Shown here: positions 53,218 to 64,000 of the stretch, in pieces
Position numbering within the stretch: position 1 is the stretch's first letter
Layout of the letters: every line of letters begins with the position of its first letter
DNA from: Opitutaceae bacterium BACL24 MAG-120322-bin51
GTDB taxonomy: Bacteria > Verrucomicrobiota > Verrucomicrobiia > Opitutales > Coraliomargaritaceae
NCBI GenBank assembly: GCA_905182465.1
Contig: CAJJBI010000006.1
Span: 186,001 to 250,000 of the forward strand
Length of the DNA: 64,000 bases
Reading direction: 5' to 3'
Notes under the pieces: model-generated
The model's database searches: none
Seen by the model: the letters and a program-made list of their open reading frames with translations, nothing else
Told to the model about the DNA's origin: nothing
Translations under genes and position numbers: made by a program

Positions 53218-53872
53218 TAGTAGGGCCCTCTTTGTGGAAGGCAGATTGCGTTTTAAATTTACGTTCTGTTATCTTACAACGGAGCAAGGCATAGCTAGCA
53301 GCAGTGCGATTCGCGACGATACGGTAGGCAAAACTGGCAATGAGGCCGAAGAAAATACCCATCACAATCGCACCAAGGCTAGTGACACTGAATACGGTCG
53401 CTAAGTTATCAAACTTATCGCCCCATGCGGCATAGATAAAGTTATCGAGTAAAAGGTCCACTTCTTCTCGATTGAGTGGGTCGACGCGTAGTCCGATAAC
53501 ACTGAGTATCATCTGTCCTATTTGATAAGCGGCAAACCAGATCGGTAGTATTGTCAATGGATTTGAGACGACTTGTAGCCCAACTAGAATCGGTAGATTA
53601 GCGCGAAGTAAGAGAGCTAGTAGGAATGCGGAAGGTACTTGTATGCCATAGAGCGGCATGAGGGTAAGAATACTCCCCGCGTAAATTGCAGGCACGGCAT
53701 TCTCTACACGAAAACTCCAGATGTAGGTCCGCTTACGGGCAGCCTCTGCAAAAAATTTAAGAATAGGATAACTATGTATGTTTGTGCGCCGAGGGAGTGG
53801 ACGCAGCCATTTTTTGACCCTGCGGATACGGCGCCACTTAGTCTGATTGAGCTCTGATTCCTCAACCGTCAT
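53210..53872 (-). CDS. DUF2062 membrane protein
   Basis: A 220-residue protein with a basic cytoplasmic start ([17 protein letters not shown]) and three hydrophobic segments. The central part, [23 protein letters not shown] and [18 protein letters not shown], is the DUF2062 signature, including the conserved Asn-Pro. The function of the family is not established. It overlaps the glycerate kinase gene by 11 bases and the NamZ gene by 8, so the three are translated from one message. Confidence 0.8.
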   Translation of the reverse strand: MTVEESELNQTKWRRIRRVKKWLRPLPRRTNIHSYPILKFFAEAARKRTYIWSFRVENAVPAIYAGSILTLMPLYGIQVPSAFLLALLLRANLPILVGLQVVSNPLTILPIWFAAYQIGQMILSVIGLRVDPLNREEVDLLLDNFIYAAWGDKFDNLATVFSVTSLGAIVMGIFFGLIASFAYRIVANRTAASYALLRCKITERKFKTQSAFHKEGPTND

Positions 53873-55037
53873 GCGCGTAGAGGGTCTGTAAGACTTCGGT
53901 CACTTTTTGCTTTAAAAAATCAGGTGCTGATTTGAGGGCTTGTGCCAGCGGCGTACCCTCGGGTGTGATGCTATAGATAGCGGTCCCTGGAAAACGCTCA
54001 CGGACAGTTTGAGCGGCTTCCTCCTCTGCGAGACCAGCCAGCAAGATCGCTGATGTATCGCTAGAATAGGCGGCGGCGAGAAGCGCGTAGGGGCCTTTGC
54101 CTGCGAGTGAGCTGCTGTCAAATTTACCTTCGCCCGTTAAGACTAGATCGGCTTCTCTGATCTTACTATTCAGGTCGAGCCACGCGGTAACTAGTTCGAA
54201 GCCAGATACATATTTAGCGCCAAGGGCGACATTGAGGCCAAATCCGATACCGCCGGCTGCGCCGCTGCCAGCAGCTCTTAAAGTGGATTCGGATTGATTG
54301 AAGAATTTACACAGCAGCTTAGCTACTCGCGCAGAAGCATCGTCAAAGGCTTCGATCTCGTTGGGTTCAAGCCCCTTTTGTGAGCCGTAAACGGCTGCGG
54401 CTCCTTTAGTGCCAAGCAATGGGTTATCCACATCGCACGCGATATAAATTGGCGGTATTGTTAACTCTATGTTGCCCTTGATCTGATCAATTGCTGACCA
54501 TTGTGCGGGTGTGACCTGACCGCTGGGGCAGAACTCTAAGCCAAGTGCTTCCAATGCGCCAAGTCCAAGGTCACTCGTTGCGCTGCCACCGATACCAAGC
54601 AGGATGGCATCGGCTTCTTCAGCCACTGCGATGCGGATCAGTTCGCCGACACCGCGCGTGGTGCAATGCTTCGGGTGGCGTTGCGCGTTTGGCACTTGCT
54701 CCAACCCAGCGACCGAAGCCATTTCGATGATTGCGAGCTTGCCGTTTTTTGAACCGAGCATTTTACGGGCACTCTCGGGGATGCGTTCAAGGTTTACCCA
54801 GCCGAGTGGCGAGTCGACTTCTTGGCCAAGTGGGCCACTGACTTTGTGGTGTTCCATGTAGCCACTGGCCGCCTGAGTCAAAATCGGGCAAAAGCCCTCG
54901 CCTCCGTCAGTCAAGGGGGTGTGGCATAGTGTTAGCGGTTCACCGAGCGCTTCGAGCGCGCCACTGAGGGCAGCATCACAAGCCCTTTCTGCAGGCATGG
55001 CGTCTTTAAACTTATCGAAGGCAGCTAGTATATTCAT
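53862..55037 (-). CDS. glxK: Glycerate kinase (GlxK type)
   Basis: Phosphorylates D-glycerate, most likely at the 2-position as in the GlxK/GarK family. The 391-residue protein shows the family's N-terminal [60 protein letters not shown] and [16 protein letters not shown]. Length is typical (about 380). Why it is coupled with DUF2062 and a muramidase is not obvious. Upstream is RNase G, with a 112-base gap. Confidence 0.93.
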   Translation of the reverse strand: MNILAAFDKFKDAMPAERACDAALSGALEALGEPLTLCHTPLTDGGEGFCPILTQAASGYMEHHKVSGPLGQEVDSPLGWVNLERIPESARKMLGSKNGKLAIIEMASVAGLEQVPNAQRHPKHCTTRGVGELIRIAVAEEADAILLGIGGSATSDLGLGALEALGLEFCPSGQVTPAQWSAIDQIKGNIELTIPPIYIACDVDNPLLGTKGAAAVYGSQKGLEPNEIEAFDDASARVAKLLCKFFNQSESTLRAAGSGAAGGIGFGLNVALGAKYVSGFELVTAWLDLNSKIREADLVLTGEGKFDSSSLAGKGPYALLAAAYSSDTSAILLAGLAEEEAAQTVRERFPGTAIYSITPEGTPLAQALKSAPDFLKQKVTEVLQTLYAHDG

Positions 55038-55149
55038 GCTAATATGACGAAAGACGATATAATGATCAATCAGTACGAAGTGTGCATGATTTATCCAATA
55101 TGAAACATTCGTCCTTAGCTATCTGTTATTTGTTATTGCGGCGTTGCTG

Positions 55150-56943
55150 TTAACGCTGCTCTTGCCCGCTCTCTATGTCTATGATCTTGAAGTTCTCCAC
55201 GTGGTAGATCGGGTCAGCGCGGAAAGAAAGGCGAGCGCCGTAGGATTGCTCGATTTCCAAGAGGAGGTCTTCATCTTCTTGGCGGAGTCGCTCAAGATTG
55301 GTCGGATGGAGAAGTACTCGCAGGGCGATTTCTTTGTCCTGACCGTCGCGGGCGCGTATGTGGCGAATAACACTGATCAGACGGCGTTGCACTTCGACAC
55401 TCATGGTGCGTGAGCTCTTGACTGAGCCACGGCCGTTGCAATACGGGCAGTCAGTGTAGATGCCACTGGAGTGGCTCTCAGAGTGTCGCTGGCGTGTCAT
55501 TTGCATGATGCCAAGCGTGGAAATGGGAAGGATGTGGTTCTTTGCTTTATCAGCGGCCATTTCACGCTTCATACGTGCAAGCACGGCGTTTCGATCCTTC
55601 TTCGCCTTCATATCTATGAAGTCGAGGATGATAAGACCACCGATGTTACGCAGGCGTATTTGGCGGCAAATCTCTGTAGCCGACTCAAGGTTCACTTGGA
55701 GGATAAAGTCCTTGCCGTCCTTGTTCTTATTCTTGTGCGAGCCAGTATTCACATCAATCGAGATAAGGGCTTCCGTCTCTTCAATTACAATCTCGCCACC
55801 ACCAGGTAGCGGAACGCAGCGATTGTAGGTCTGCTCGATCTGGCGCTCGATATTGAAGCGCTCAAAGACTGGGATGTCATCTTTAAACAGGTGAATTTTA
55901 GACTTCGAACGAGGCGAAATTTTAGTTACATCCTCGATTATGTTTTCATAATCTTCCACCTTGTCGACCATTACGCGGTCGATTTCTTCGGTCAGAAAGT
56001 CGCGCACAGTGCGGCCAACAATGTCGGGCTCTACGTAGAGGCATGCGGGTTTCTTTGTCGAATCCATGCGTTGATTGATCACCTCCCAGCGTTTGAGCAA
56101 GATATGGAGATCACGGATGAAGTAGCGGGCCTTCTTACCTTCACCAGCGGTTCGCACAATGATACCCATGCCTTCGGGTAGAGTGAGGTCACGGAGTATG
56201 CCCTTGAGGCGGCTACGCTCTTTTTTGTCCTCGATTTTACGAGAGATGCCGAGTGTGCCGGTGTAGGGCATTAGCACGAGAAAGCGGCCTGGTAGGGCGA
56301 TATTCGTCGTGGTTCGTGGTCCCTTAGTGCCGATCTGACCCTTAGTTATTTGGAGCACGATCTCTCTACCTATAGGGTAGAGCTTGGGGATGTCCTTGAT
56401 TGAGACCTTCTCGGCTTCGCGCTTGCGCTGCTTTTCCGATTTATTATCGCGGACGATCTCGATCGAATTGTCCTTTGCAGCCGGGAGGATGTCCCAGTAG
56501 TGTAGGAAGGCGTTCTTTTCTTCACCGATATCGACGAAGGCTGCCTTGAGGCCAGGTTCCAGATTCTGGATGCGGCCTTTAAAGATGGCGCCGACTTCAC
56601 GGGCTTCGCCCGTGCGCTCGACTTCAAACTTTTCGAGGACGCCGTCTTGGAGAAGAGCGACCCTTTTTTCGAGCGGCTCCGAATTGATAATCAGCTCGGT
56701 GTAGGACTTCTTCTCGGCCTTAATCGCTTTCACGATGCGCTGGATGAGTGGTTGCTTTTTTTCGCGCTTCGCTGCGTCGTCTTTAAGCGCTCGGGTATTA
56801 ATGCGCTCGGACTTCTTTTCTATGGGCGCTGAAATCAGCTCCTCGGTATATTGCTCATCGTTTACCGCTTCGTCCTTAGGAGCGGCATTTACGGTTTTAG
56901 CGTTTTTAGTCTCAGTTGGTTCTGTATGTGATTCGTCGTTCAT
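55150..56943 (-). CDS. rng: Ribonuclease G/E family endoribonuclease
   Basis: Endoribonuclease for rRNA maturation and mRNA decay. About 80 acidic and polar residues precede the catalytic part. The S1 domain follows ([31 protein letters not shown]), then the RNase H-like region with [14 protein letters not shown] and IILDFIDMK, giving the two catalytic Asp residues, and the zinc link DCPYCNGRG. The start at 56943 (MNDESHTEP) has GGGAGA upstream; an ATG 24 codons earlier lacks support. No long degradosome scaffold tail is present, so it is closer to RNase G in layout. rodA lies 87 bases upstream. Confidence 0.93.
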   Translation of the reverse strand: MNDESHTEPTETKNAKTVNAAPKDEAVNDEQYTEELISAPIEKKSERINTRALKDDAAKREKKQPLIQRIVKAIKAEKKSYTELIINSEPLEKRVALLQDGVLEKFEVERTGEAREVGAIFKGRIQNLEPGLKAAFVDIGEEKNAFLHYWDILPAAKDNSIEIVRDNKSEKQRKREAEKVSIKDIPKLYPIGREIVLQITKGQIGTKGPRTTTNIALPGRFLVLMPYTGTLGISRKIEDKKERSRLKGILRDLTLPEGMGIIVRTAGEGKKARYFIRDLHILLKRWEVINQRMDSTKKPACLYVEPDIVGRTVRDFLTEEIDRVMVDKVEDYENIIEDVTKISPRSKSKIHLFKDDIPVFERFNIERQIEQTYNRCVPLPGGGEIVIEETEALISIDVNTGSHKNKNKDGKDFILQVNLESATEICRQIRLRNIGGLIILDFIDMKAKKDRNAVLARMKREMAADKAKNHILPISTLGIMQMTRQRHSESHSSGIYTDCPYCNGRGSVKSSRTMSVEVQRRLISVIRHIRARDGQDKEIALRVLLHPTNLERLRQEDEDLLLEIEQSYGARLSFRADPIYHVENFKIIDIESGQEQR

Positions 56944-57030
56944 TGGTCTTGGTCTCCCGGGGGTGAGGTGGGGATCCCAAGTTTTGTCTGCTTTGACTAT
57001 CGAATCTGTGTGCAAGTGAGTGAGTCCGTA

Positions 57031-58290
<1,260 letters not shown>

Positions 58291-58360
58291 TTGAGAATTA
58301 GAATAGGTAATTAAGGATAAGGAATCCCGCTTTCAGCGTTTCCTGGGTTCACTATTTTAG

Positions 58361-58822
58361 TCAGTTCACATCTCCTAGGTAGCTCGTCCTTGAGTCGAAG
58401 TTACCATCTTTGAAAAAGGGTTTGATCGCCTCAGGGAGGAAGCGGCGCTTGGGTAAATCTTCTAGCGGGATCCATTCTACGCCGACCTGTTTTTTGTCGT
58501 GCTCGGTGCCTGGACCGATCCCATTTGGGTCAGGTAGTGAGCAACGAAAGACGTTCTCCACTTGGTGGAAGGCACTGTGTGATTTATGAAATTCGTGGTT
58601 TTTACCTATGTATTCGCGCACATAGAGTAGTTCTCCGATGTCGACCTTGGTGCCGATTTCTTCGAGACACTCACGCTCTAGTCCTTGGCGGAGCGTTTCT
58701 CCGTGCCTCTGCCCGCCACCGGGTAGGATGTAGAAAATACCTGTTCGATCGCTCATTTTGATGGCTAGGACTTTTTGGTCAATAATGATGAGGGCTCGAG
58801 CCGCGGTTCGGATGTGACGCAT
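58361..58822 (-). CDS. Nudix hydrolase
   Basis: A 153-residue Nudix pyrophosphohydrolase. The Nudix box is complete: [21 protein letters not shown], fitting G-x5-E-x7-R-E-x2-E-E-x-G with catalytic glutamates near residues 50-55. The start [22 protein letters not shown] forms the usual first strands. Substrate is probably a nucleotide or sugar-nucleotide, but no specificity motif is evident. Same direction as rodA, 70 bases upstream of it. Confidence 0.9.
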   Translation of the reverse strand: MRHIRTAARALIIIDQKVLAIKMSDRTGIFYILPGGGQRHGETLRQGLERECLEEIGTKVDIGELLYVREYIGKNHEFHKSHSAFHQVENVFRCSLPDPNGIGPGTEHDKKQVGVEWIPLEDLPKRRFLPEAIKPFFKDGNFDSRTSYLGDVN

Positions 58823-58945
58823 AGTATGTCTATACGGATAGAAGCTCCCATTTTCAGGGCAAGACTCAACAGTTTATCTTTCAAAATTAAGTATCAGTTC
58901 AAGGACTTCCTTGAAATTTATAGATAATGCGTGCTACATACTCGT

Positions 58946-59314
58946 ATGGATGAAATTGTAGAGCGCCTGGGTATTGACATTTTCAATGAGCAGTTCGCGG
59001 ACTCCCCTAAGCTTGTGGTTCTTTTGGAGACTTATTTTGCTGGTGTCGAAAATACTGAAGCGAGGCATCGATTACTCGAGGCGACCGACGAGAGCGAGTT
59101 TTCGTTACATCAATGGGTCGATTCACTCAGTATTGTGATAGCTTGGCTCGATAGCCGTGGCCTTGAATTGGCTATGAAAGAACAGATCGGCTACGTTTGC
59201 TGCGCGGGAGAGGCAGCAGGAGCAGGTGCCAATCTAACGCATCTGCCCAGCTTGGTCGCCGAGATGCTTGAAACCTATGGATGTGAGCGTGCGACTCGCA
59301 TTGATAGCGAATAG
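58946..59314 (+). CDS. Hypothetical helical protein
   Basis: A 122-residue soluble protein, mostly helical (MDEIVERLGIDIFNEQF, VLLETYFAGVENTEARHRLLEA). Near the C-terminus it has QIGYVCCAGEAAGAGANLTHL with a Cys-Cys pair in a glycine/alanine-rich loop. I do not recognise the family. The ATG at 58946 is chosen; a GTG five codons earlier is also possible. It precedes lysA by 118 bases on the same strand. Confidence 0.6.
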   Translation: MDEIVERLGIDIFNEQFADSPKLVVLLETYFAGVENTEARHRLLEATDESEFSLHQWVDSLSIVIAWLDSRGLELAMKEQIGYVCCAGEAAGAGANLTHLPSLVAEMLETYGCERATRIDSE

Positions 59315-59432
59315 CTGAGCTCGGATGGCAAATTGATTTTAGTATTTGATATTAGTTATCCGCCATTCGTAATCTCGGCGCGAACCGTGGTTCGCGCTTG
59401 CCTGAGCGGATTAAGCGCATTTGCTCTTTAGA

Positions 59433-60690
59433 ATGGCTCAAAAAATACAGCCCCGTTTTCTAGATTATACGACCGCTCATACTGTGAGCGACAGTTTCGG
59501 CACGCCGATTTACGTTTACGACCAAAAATCACTCGAAGCCAACGCCGCCGCTGTGCTCAAGTTTCCAAATGCCTTCGGTTTGACCGCGCGCTACGCGATG
59601 AAGGCTTCGCCCAATGGAGCCATACTGAAAATCTTTGCCAAAGCAGGTCTTCACATCGACGCGTCTTCTGGGCACGAAGTCCACCGCGCGATGGCTGCGG
59701 GCATCCCCGCAAGACACATCAGTCTTAGTGCGCAAGAGCTACCAATCGACCTCTCCGACCTACTGGATGCGGGCATCCAGCTGAATGCCTGCTCGCTCGC
59801 GCAGTTGAGAGCGTTTTGGTCAAATAAAGCCCGGTGGGCAAGTCGGCATTCGGATTAACCCAGGTGCAGGCTCGGGGGGGAATAATCGCACTAACGTCGG
59901 TGGCCCGTCATCCAGTTTTGGTATCTGGCACCATTGGATACCTCAGATTAAAGCGATTCTCGAAAAATACGACCTCACCGCAGTACGCATACATACCCAC
60001 ATTGGTTCGGGTAGTGATCCAGATGTCTGGCTCAAGGTTGCGAAGATGAATTTTGATATTGTCCGTCAGTTTCCGGACGTCACCACGCTCAATCTTGGTG
60101 GCGGTTTCAAAGTCGGCCGCATGCCCGACGAAAAGTCGACCGACCTACAAGTCGTTGGTTTGCCCGTGAAAGAGAAGTTTGAAGAGTTCGCTGTCGAAAC
60201 TGGTCGCCAGATCCACCTTGAAGTCGAACCTGGCACTTTTCTCGTAGCCAATGCCGGCGCCTTGTTATCGAGGGTGCAAGACGTCGTCTCGACTGGAGAG
60301 GGCGGCTATGAATTCATCAAGCTCGACACCGGTATGACCGAACTATTACGCCCCTCAATCTATGGGGCTCAGCACCCGATTAGCCTGCTACAATCTTCCG
60401 AAAAGTCCGAGGCTAAAGACTACGTGATCGTAGGGCACTGCTGCGAGTCTGGCGATATTTTGACACCAGCCGCCGGCGACCCCGAGCTACTCGCCACACG
60501 GGCATTACCTCTCGCTGAAATTGGCGACTACTGCGTGATTGATGGTTCCGGCGCCTACGCCTCCGCTATGACGCCGAAGCACTACAACTCTTACCCCGAA
60601 GCAGCCGAAGTGATACTCGATTTAGATAACGCTCCCAAACTAATACGTCGCCGCCAAAAGCTGGAAGAGATCTGGGCGAACGAAGTGTAG
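59433..60690 (+). pseudogene. lysA: Diaminopimelate decarboxylase, interrupted by a one-base frameshift
   Basis: Last step of lysine synthesis: PLP-dependent decarboxylation of meso-diaminopimelate. The first frame (to 59858) contains the PLP-binding lysine in [10 protein letters not shown], near residue 52. Protein similarity then continues in the +1 frame from about 59830 as [58 protein letters not shown] and [12 protein letters not shown]. One extra A in the AAA run at 59826-59828 explains the break. Apart from that, all catalytic segments are intact, so sequencing error is likely. A related decarboxylase (carboxynorspermidine) is less likely given the C-terminal motifs. Confidence 0.85.
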
Positions 60691-60766
60691 ATCGTAGCGT
60701 CTGGCTTGTTTAGGTCTTATTCGGCAGAAAGGAAGCACAGGCCTGAGTAAACTCAGCGGGCACTGT

Positions 60767-61207
60767 TCAGCGTCGCTGTTCTTCTTCGAACATGAGGTCG
60801 TCGCTATCTTCGGGTCGATTGGCGTGTAACTCGTCGGGCAGGCAGAAGTAATAGATCATTAGCCAGAGGCTCCAGCATGGGCGATAGAGAATTATCGGTA
60901 GTATGATCGCCCCGCTTAGGCCGAGCACCAACGCTAGACCAAAAGGAATAATTCCAGCGACGCCCAACAACAAAAATGGCGCCACATAGCCAAACACAAC
61001 GAACCCATAATTGATACAGAGCGGCCCTAGGTAATATCCGTCGCCGCGTTCCAGTGTCATCCCGCAGGAGGGGCAGCGATGGTGTATCTTCAAAAGTGAC
61101 CGAAAAAGCTTTGCTTGCCCGCAATTTGGACAATCGCAACGCAAACCTCGCCGCACGATGTCGCGGTGACGTACTTTAGCGAGAGGCGTTAGTGAGGGAT
61201 CAACCAT
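60767..61207 (-). CDS. DUF983 membrane protein with zinc-ribbon
   Basis: A 146-residue protein that matches DUF983: two CxxC pairs near the N-terminus (DCPNCGQAKLF and HRCPSCGMTLERGDGYYLGP) that should bind zinc, then two membrane helices (VVFGYVAPFLLLGVAGI and LVLGLSGAIILPIILY) and an acidic tail. The family is found in bacteria with aerobic respiration and its role is unknown. It is convergent with lysA. Confidence 0.85.
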   Translation of the reverse strand: MVDPSLTPLAKVRHRDIVRRGLRCDCPNCGQAKLFRSLLKIHHRCPSCGMTLERGDGYYLGPLCINYGFVVFGYVAPFLLLGVAGIIPFGLALVLGLSGAIILPIILYRPCWSLWLMIYYFCLPDELHANRPEDSDDLMFEEEQRR

Positions 61208-61385
61208 TTGTTTAAAGGTAGTTCGTGCGCTTCTCGCGCCGTAGGATTGTTAGATAGGTTCAGCAAATACGATCTAAGCTTCGGAGAAATAGCGGGCAGA
61301 ATTATCTGTTACCTAACCTGCAAGCTCCTCTATCGATACCCCACACAGCGTAGCCGATGGGCATTGTCGCGATGGAGATTTGTTA

Positions 61386-61802
61386 TTACTCCGCTAAGCA
61401 AGACTTTGCAAAGTGCTGGATCGACTCTACGATGCGGCTCAACCCGTTTCGGCGGTTCGGCGAGAGGTGTTGGGTAATACCGACTTCGCTGAGAAAGTCG
61501 GCGTCGGTTTTTCGGATATCGTCGGGCTTCGCCTCGCTGTAAAAATCGCAGAGTAGGCTAGCGATGCCCTTAACGATGGCCGAGTCAGACTCGGACTTGA
61601 AACTGCAAAGCCCTTCCTTGTAAGCAGGCACGACCCAAAGCTGAGACATGCATCCCTCAATTTTGAAAGAGTCGATGCGCAGATCTTCCGTCAGGCCGTC
61701 AGCCTTCTTACCGCGGTCTACGATGTAGCCCAGCCGTTCGTAAGCATCGGGGATGAGCGTGATCTCTTCGACGAGAGCGTCTTTCTTTTGTTCTAAAGTC
61801 AT
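61386..61802 (-). CDS. sufE: SufE family iron-sulfur assembly protein
   Basis: Sulfur acceptor that activates the cysteine desulfurase SufS. The 138 residues match SufE, with the sulfur-accepting C51 in IEGCMSQLWV, the same position as in E. coli SufE. The N-terminal helices (DAYERLGYIVDRGKK) and the C-terminal LSPNRRNGLSRIVESIQ are typical. It lies downstream of eno on the same strand with a terminator between, so it is probably a separate unit. The presence of both SufE and SufU in one window is noteworthy. Confidence 0.93.
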   Translation of the reverse strand: MTLEQKKDALVEEITLIPDAYERLGYIVDRGKKADGLTEDLRIDSFKIEGCMSQLWVVPAYKEGLCSFKSESDSAIVKGIASLLCDFYSEAKPDDIRKTDADFLSEVGITQHLSPNRRNGLSRIVESIQHFAKSCLAE

Positions 61803-61844
61803 AATAGCTTTAATAAAGAGCTTAGATGCTGGAATTTAGAAGTC

Positions 61845-61872
61845 AAAAAAGCCCGACAGTTTCCTGCCGGGC
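61845..61872 (-). terminator. Rho-independent terminator of eno
   Basis: Stem GCCCG-A-CAG / CTG-C-CGGGC with loop TTTC; on the minus strand it is followed by seven T residues. It lies 28 bases after the eno stop codon. Confidence 0.85.
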
Positions 61873-61899
61873 ATATGAAACTGGTGCTAGGCGGGTCGC

Positions 61900-63500
<1,601 letters not shown>

Positions 63501-63530
63501 AAAACACAGACCTCGAAGAGTCTGTGTTTT
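63501..63530 (-). terminator. Rho-independent terminator of the TPR gene
   Basis: Perfect 11-pair stem AAAACACAGAC / GTCTGTGTTTT with an eight-base loop, 26 bases after the stop codon of the truncated gene and followed by TTTTTTG on the minus strand. Confidence 0.85.
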
Positions 63531-63556
63531 GTACAGTTAAACCAGTGTTTAATCGT

Positions 63557-64000
63557 CTAGCGAGCTTGCTGCTCATACATGGCCACACGCTGCTGCCATT
63601 GGGTGGCTATGGGACTGGCCTGAATTTGTGCGATGTATCGGTCATACTCTTCGCTGCGATCGGCAACATCGGCTTCCACAGCAAGGTGATAGGCGGCTTC
63701 GGCGCGGGCGACTTCAGCTAAGCTTCCATTTGCTGCGATGTCGGCTAGTTGAGCCAGGGCGGCCTCTTCGTTACCCATGTAAAAATTAGCAAAGGCTTGG
63801 CCGAGTAGGGCGCGACCAGCAAGAAAGTTGGTGGCCAGTGCATCGGCGGCGATACCATAGAAATTGAGTGCTTTCTCAAACTCCTTTGCAGAGTAGGCTT
63901 GATCGGCTACTGTGAGCGCAGCGAGTCCGCCGAGATCTTTGTTGCTGTTAGCCTGAGCGAAGTCAGCTATTGTTTCGTTGGCTACAGCCTCAGCGTAGGC
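63557..64000 (-). CDS. C-terminal part of a TPR-repeat protein (YfgM-like, partial)
   Basis: The frame stays open to the end of the window, so the start is missing; 147 residues are visible. They form successive helix pairs with the TPR pattern: LAALTVADQAYSAKEFEKAL, NFYGIAADAL, LAGRALLGQAFANFYM, AALAQLADIAANGSLAEVAR and AEAAYHLAVEA. Spacing and Ala-rich composition resemble the YfgM/TPR_21 periplasmic group, but the membrane anchor that would prove it lies outside. Its own terminator follows. Confidence 0.65.
   Translation of the reverse strand, partial: AYAEAVANETIADFAQANSNKDLGGLAALTVADQAYSAKEFEKALNFYGIAADALATNFLAGRALLGQAFANFYMGNEEAALAQLADIAANGSLAEVARAEAAYHLAVEADVADRSEEYDRYIAQIQASPIATQWQQRVAMYEQQAR

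Noticed and set aside
59826-59832. Programmed +1 frameshift in lysA
   Set aside because: No known slippery sequence, no rare or stop codon at the shift point, and no family precedent. A mutation or sequencing error is simpler.

Overview
The window looks like a chromosomal, mostly housekeeping segment of a Verrucomicrobiota bacterium, probably class Opitutia (Coraliomargarita/Puniceicoccales-like). The evidence is the style of the encoded proteins: a run of prepilin-type proteins resembling Verrucomicrobia pseudopilin cassettes, a leftover PEP-CTERM sorting signal, an EF-Tu with an atypical switch I, LeuCD, and DUF1295/DUF1343/DUF983 proteins. There is no rRNA in the window, so the placement is an inference. 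Most strongly expressed genes lack a clear Shine-Dalgarno motif. I see no prophage, insertion sequence, CRISPR array or replication origin.

Layout. 1-10.5 kb: end of a probable amidase, malate dehydrogenase, DAHP synthase, a YgfZ-like protein with a small partner, HU, leuCD, an ExbB/ExbD pair, a SIS-domain protein, an exported LolA-like protein, a PEP-CTERM gene remnant and rho. 10.8-17.3 kb: an SRPBCC protein divergent from a lipid cassette (acyl-lipid desaturase, DUF1295 membrane protein, cyclopropane-fatty-acid-synthase-type methyltransferase), then a LOG-family protein, mutL and an isolated prepilin signal remnant. 17.4-28.7 kb: a thioredoxin-fold DUF255 protein with sufU, an orphan oligopeptide-binding lipoprotein, an unknown gene with rlmH, two RRM RNA-binding proteins, HPr, an ABC exporter, an MFS transporter and coaD. 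28.8-32.9 kb: a tight five-gene pseudopilin operon facing a second NusG-family gene. 33-35.7 kb: a DEAD-box helicase and the tRNA hydroxylase trhO.

35.9-48.9 kb is the translation/transcription core: tRNA-Thr, tuf, tRNA-Trp, secE, nusG, rplK, rplA, rplJ, rplL, rpoB, rpoC. A structured RNA candidate lies between rplJ and rplL. A terminator-like hairpin followed by a near-consensus promoter lies between rplL and rpoB, so rpoBC can probably be uncoupled from the ribosomal protein genes.

49-64 kb: an RNase H-fold protein with a histone-deacetylase-like enzyme, a GIY-YIG protein, two small membrane proteins, a coupled set (glycerate kinase, DUF2062, NamZ-type muramidase) downstream of rodA and RNase G, a Nudix hydrolase, lysA, DUF983, sufE, eno and a truncated TPR protein. 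Both lysA and eno are broken by a single extra base. Because both are core metabolic genes, sequencing error is the first explanation to exclude.

The most interesting items are the pseudopilin cassette beside the NusG paralogue, the desaturase-DUF1295-methyltransferase lipid cassette, the rplJ-rplL RNA element, the EF-Tu switch I divergence, and the two orphan sorting-signal remnants.
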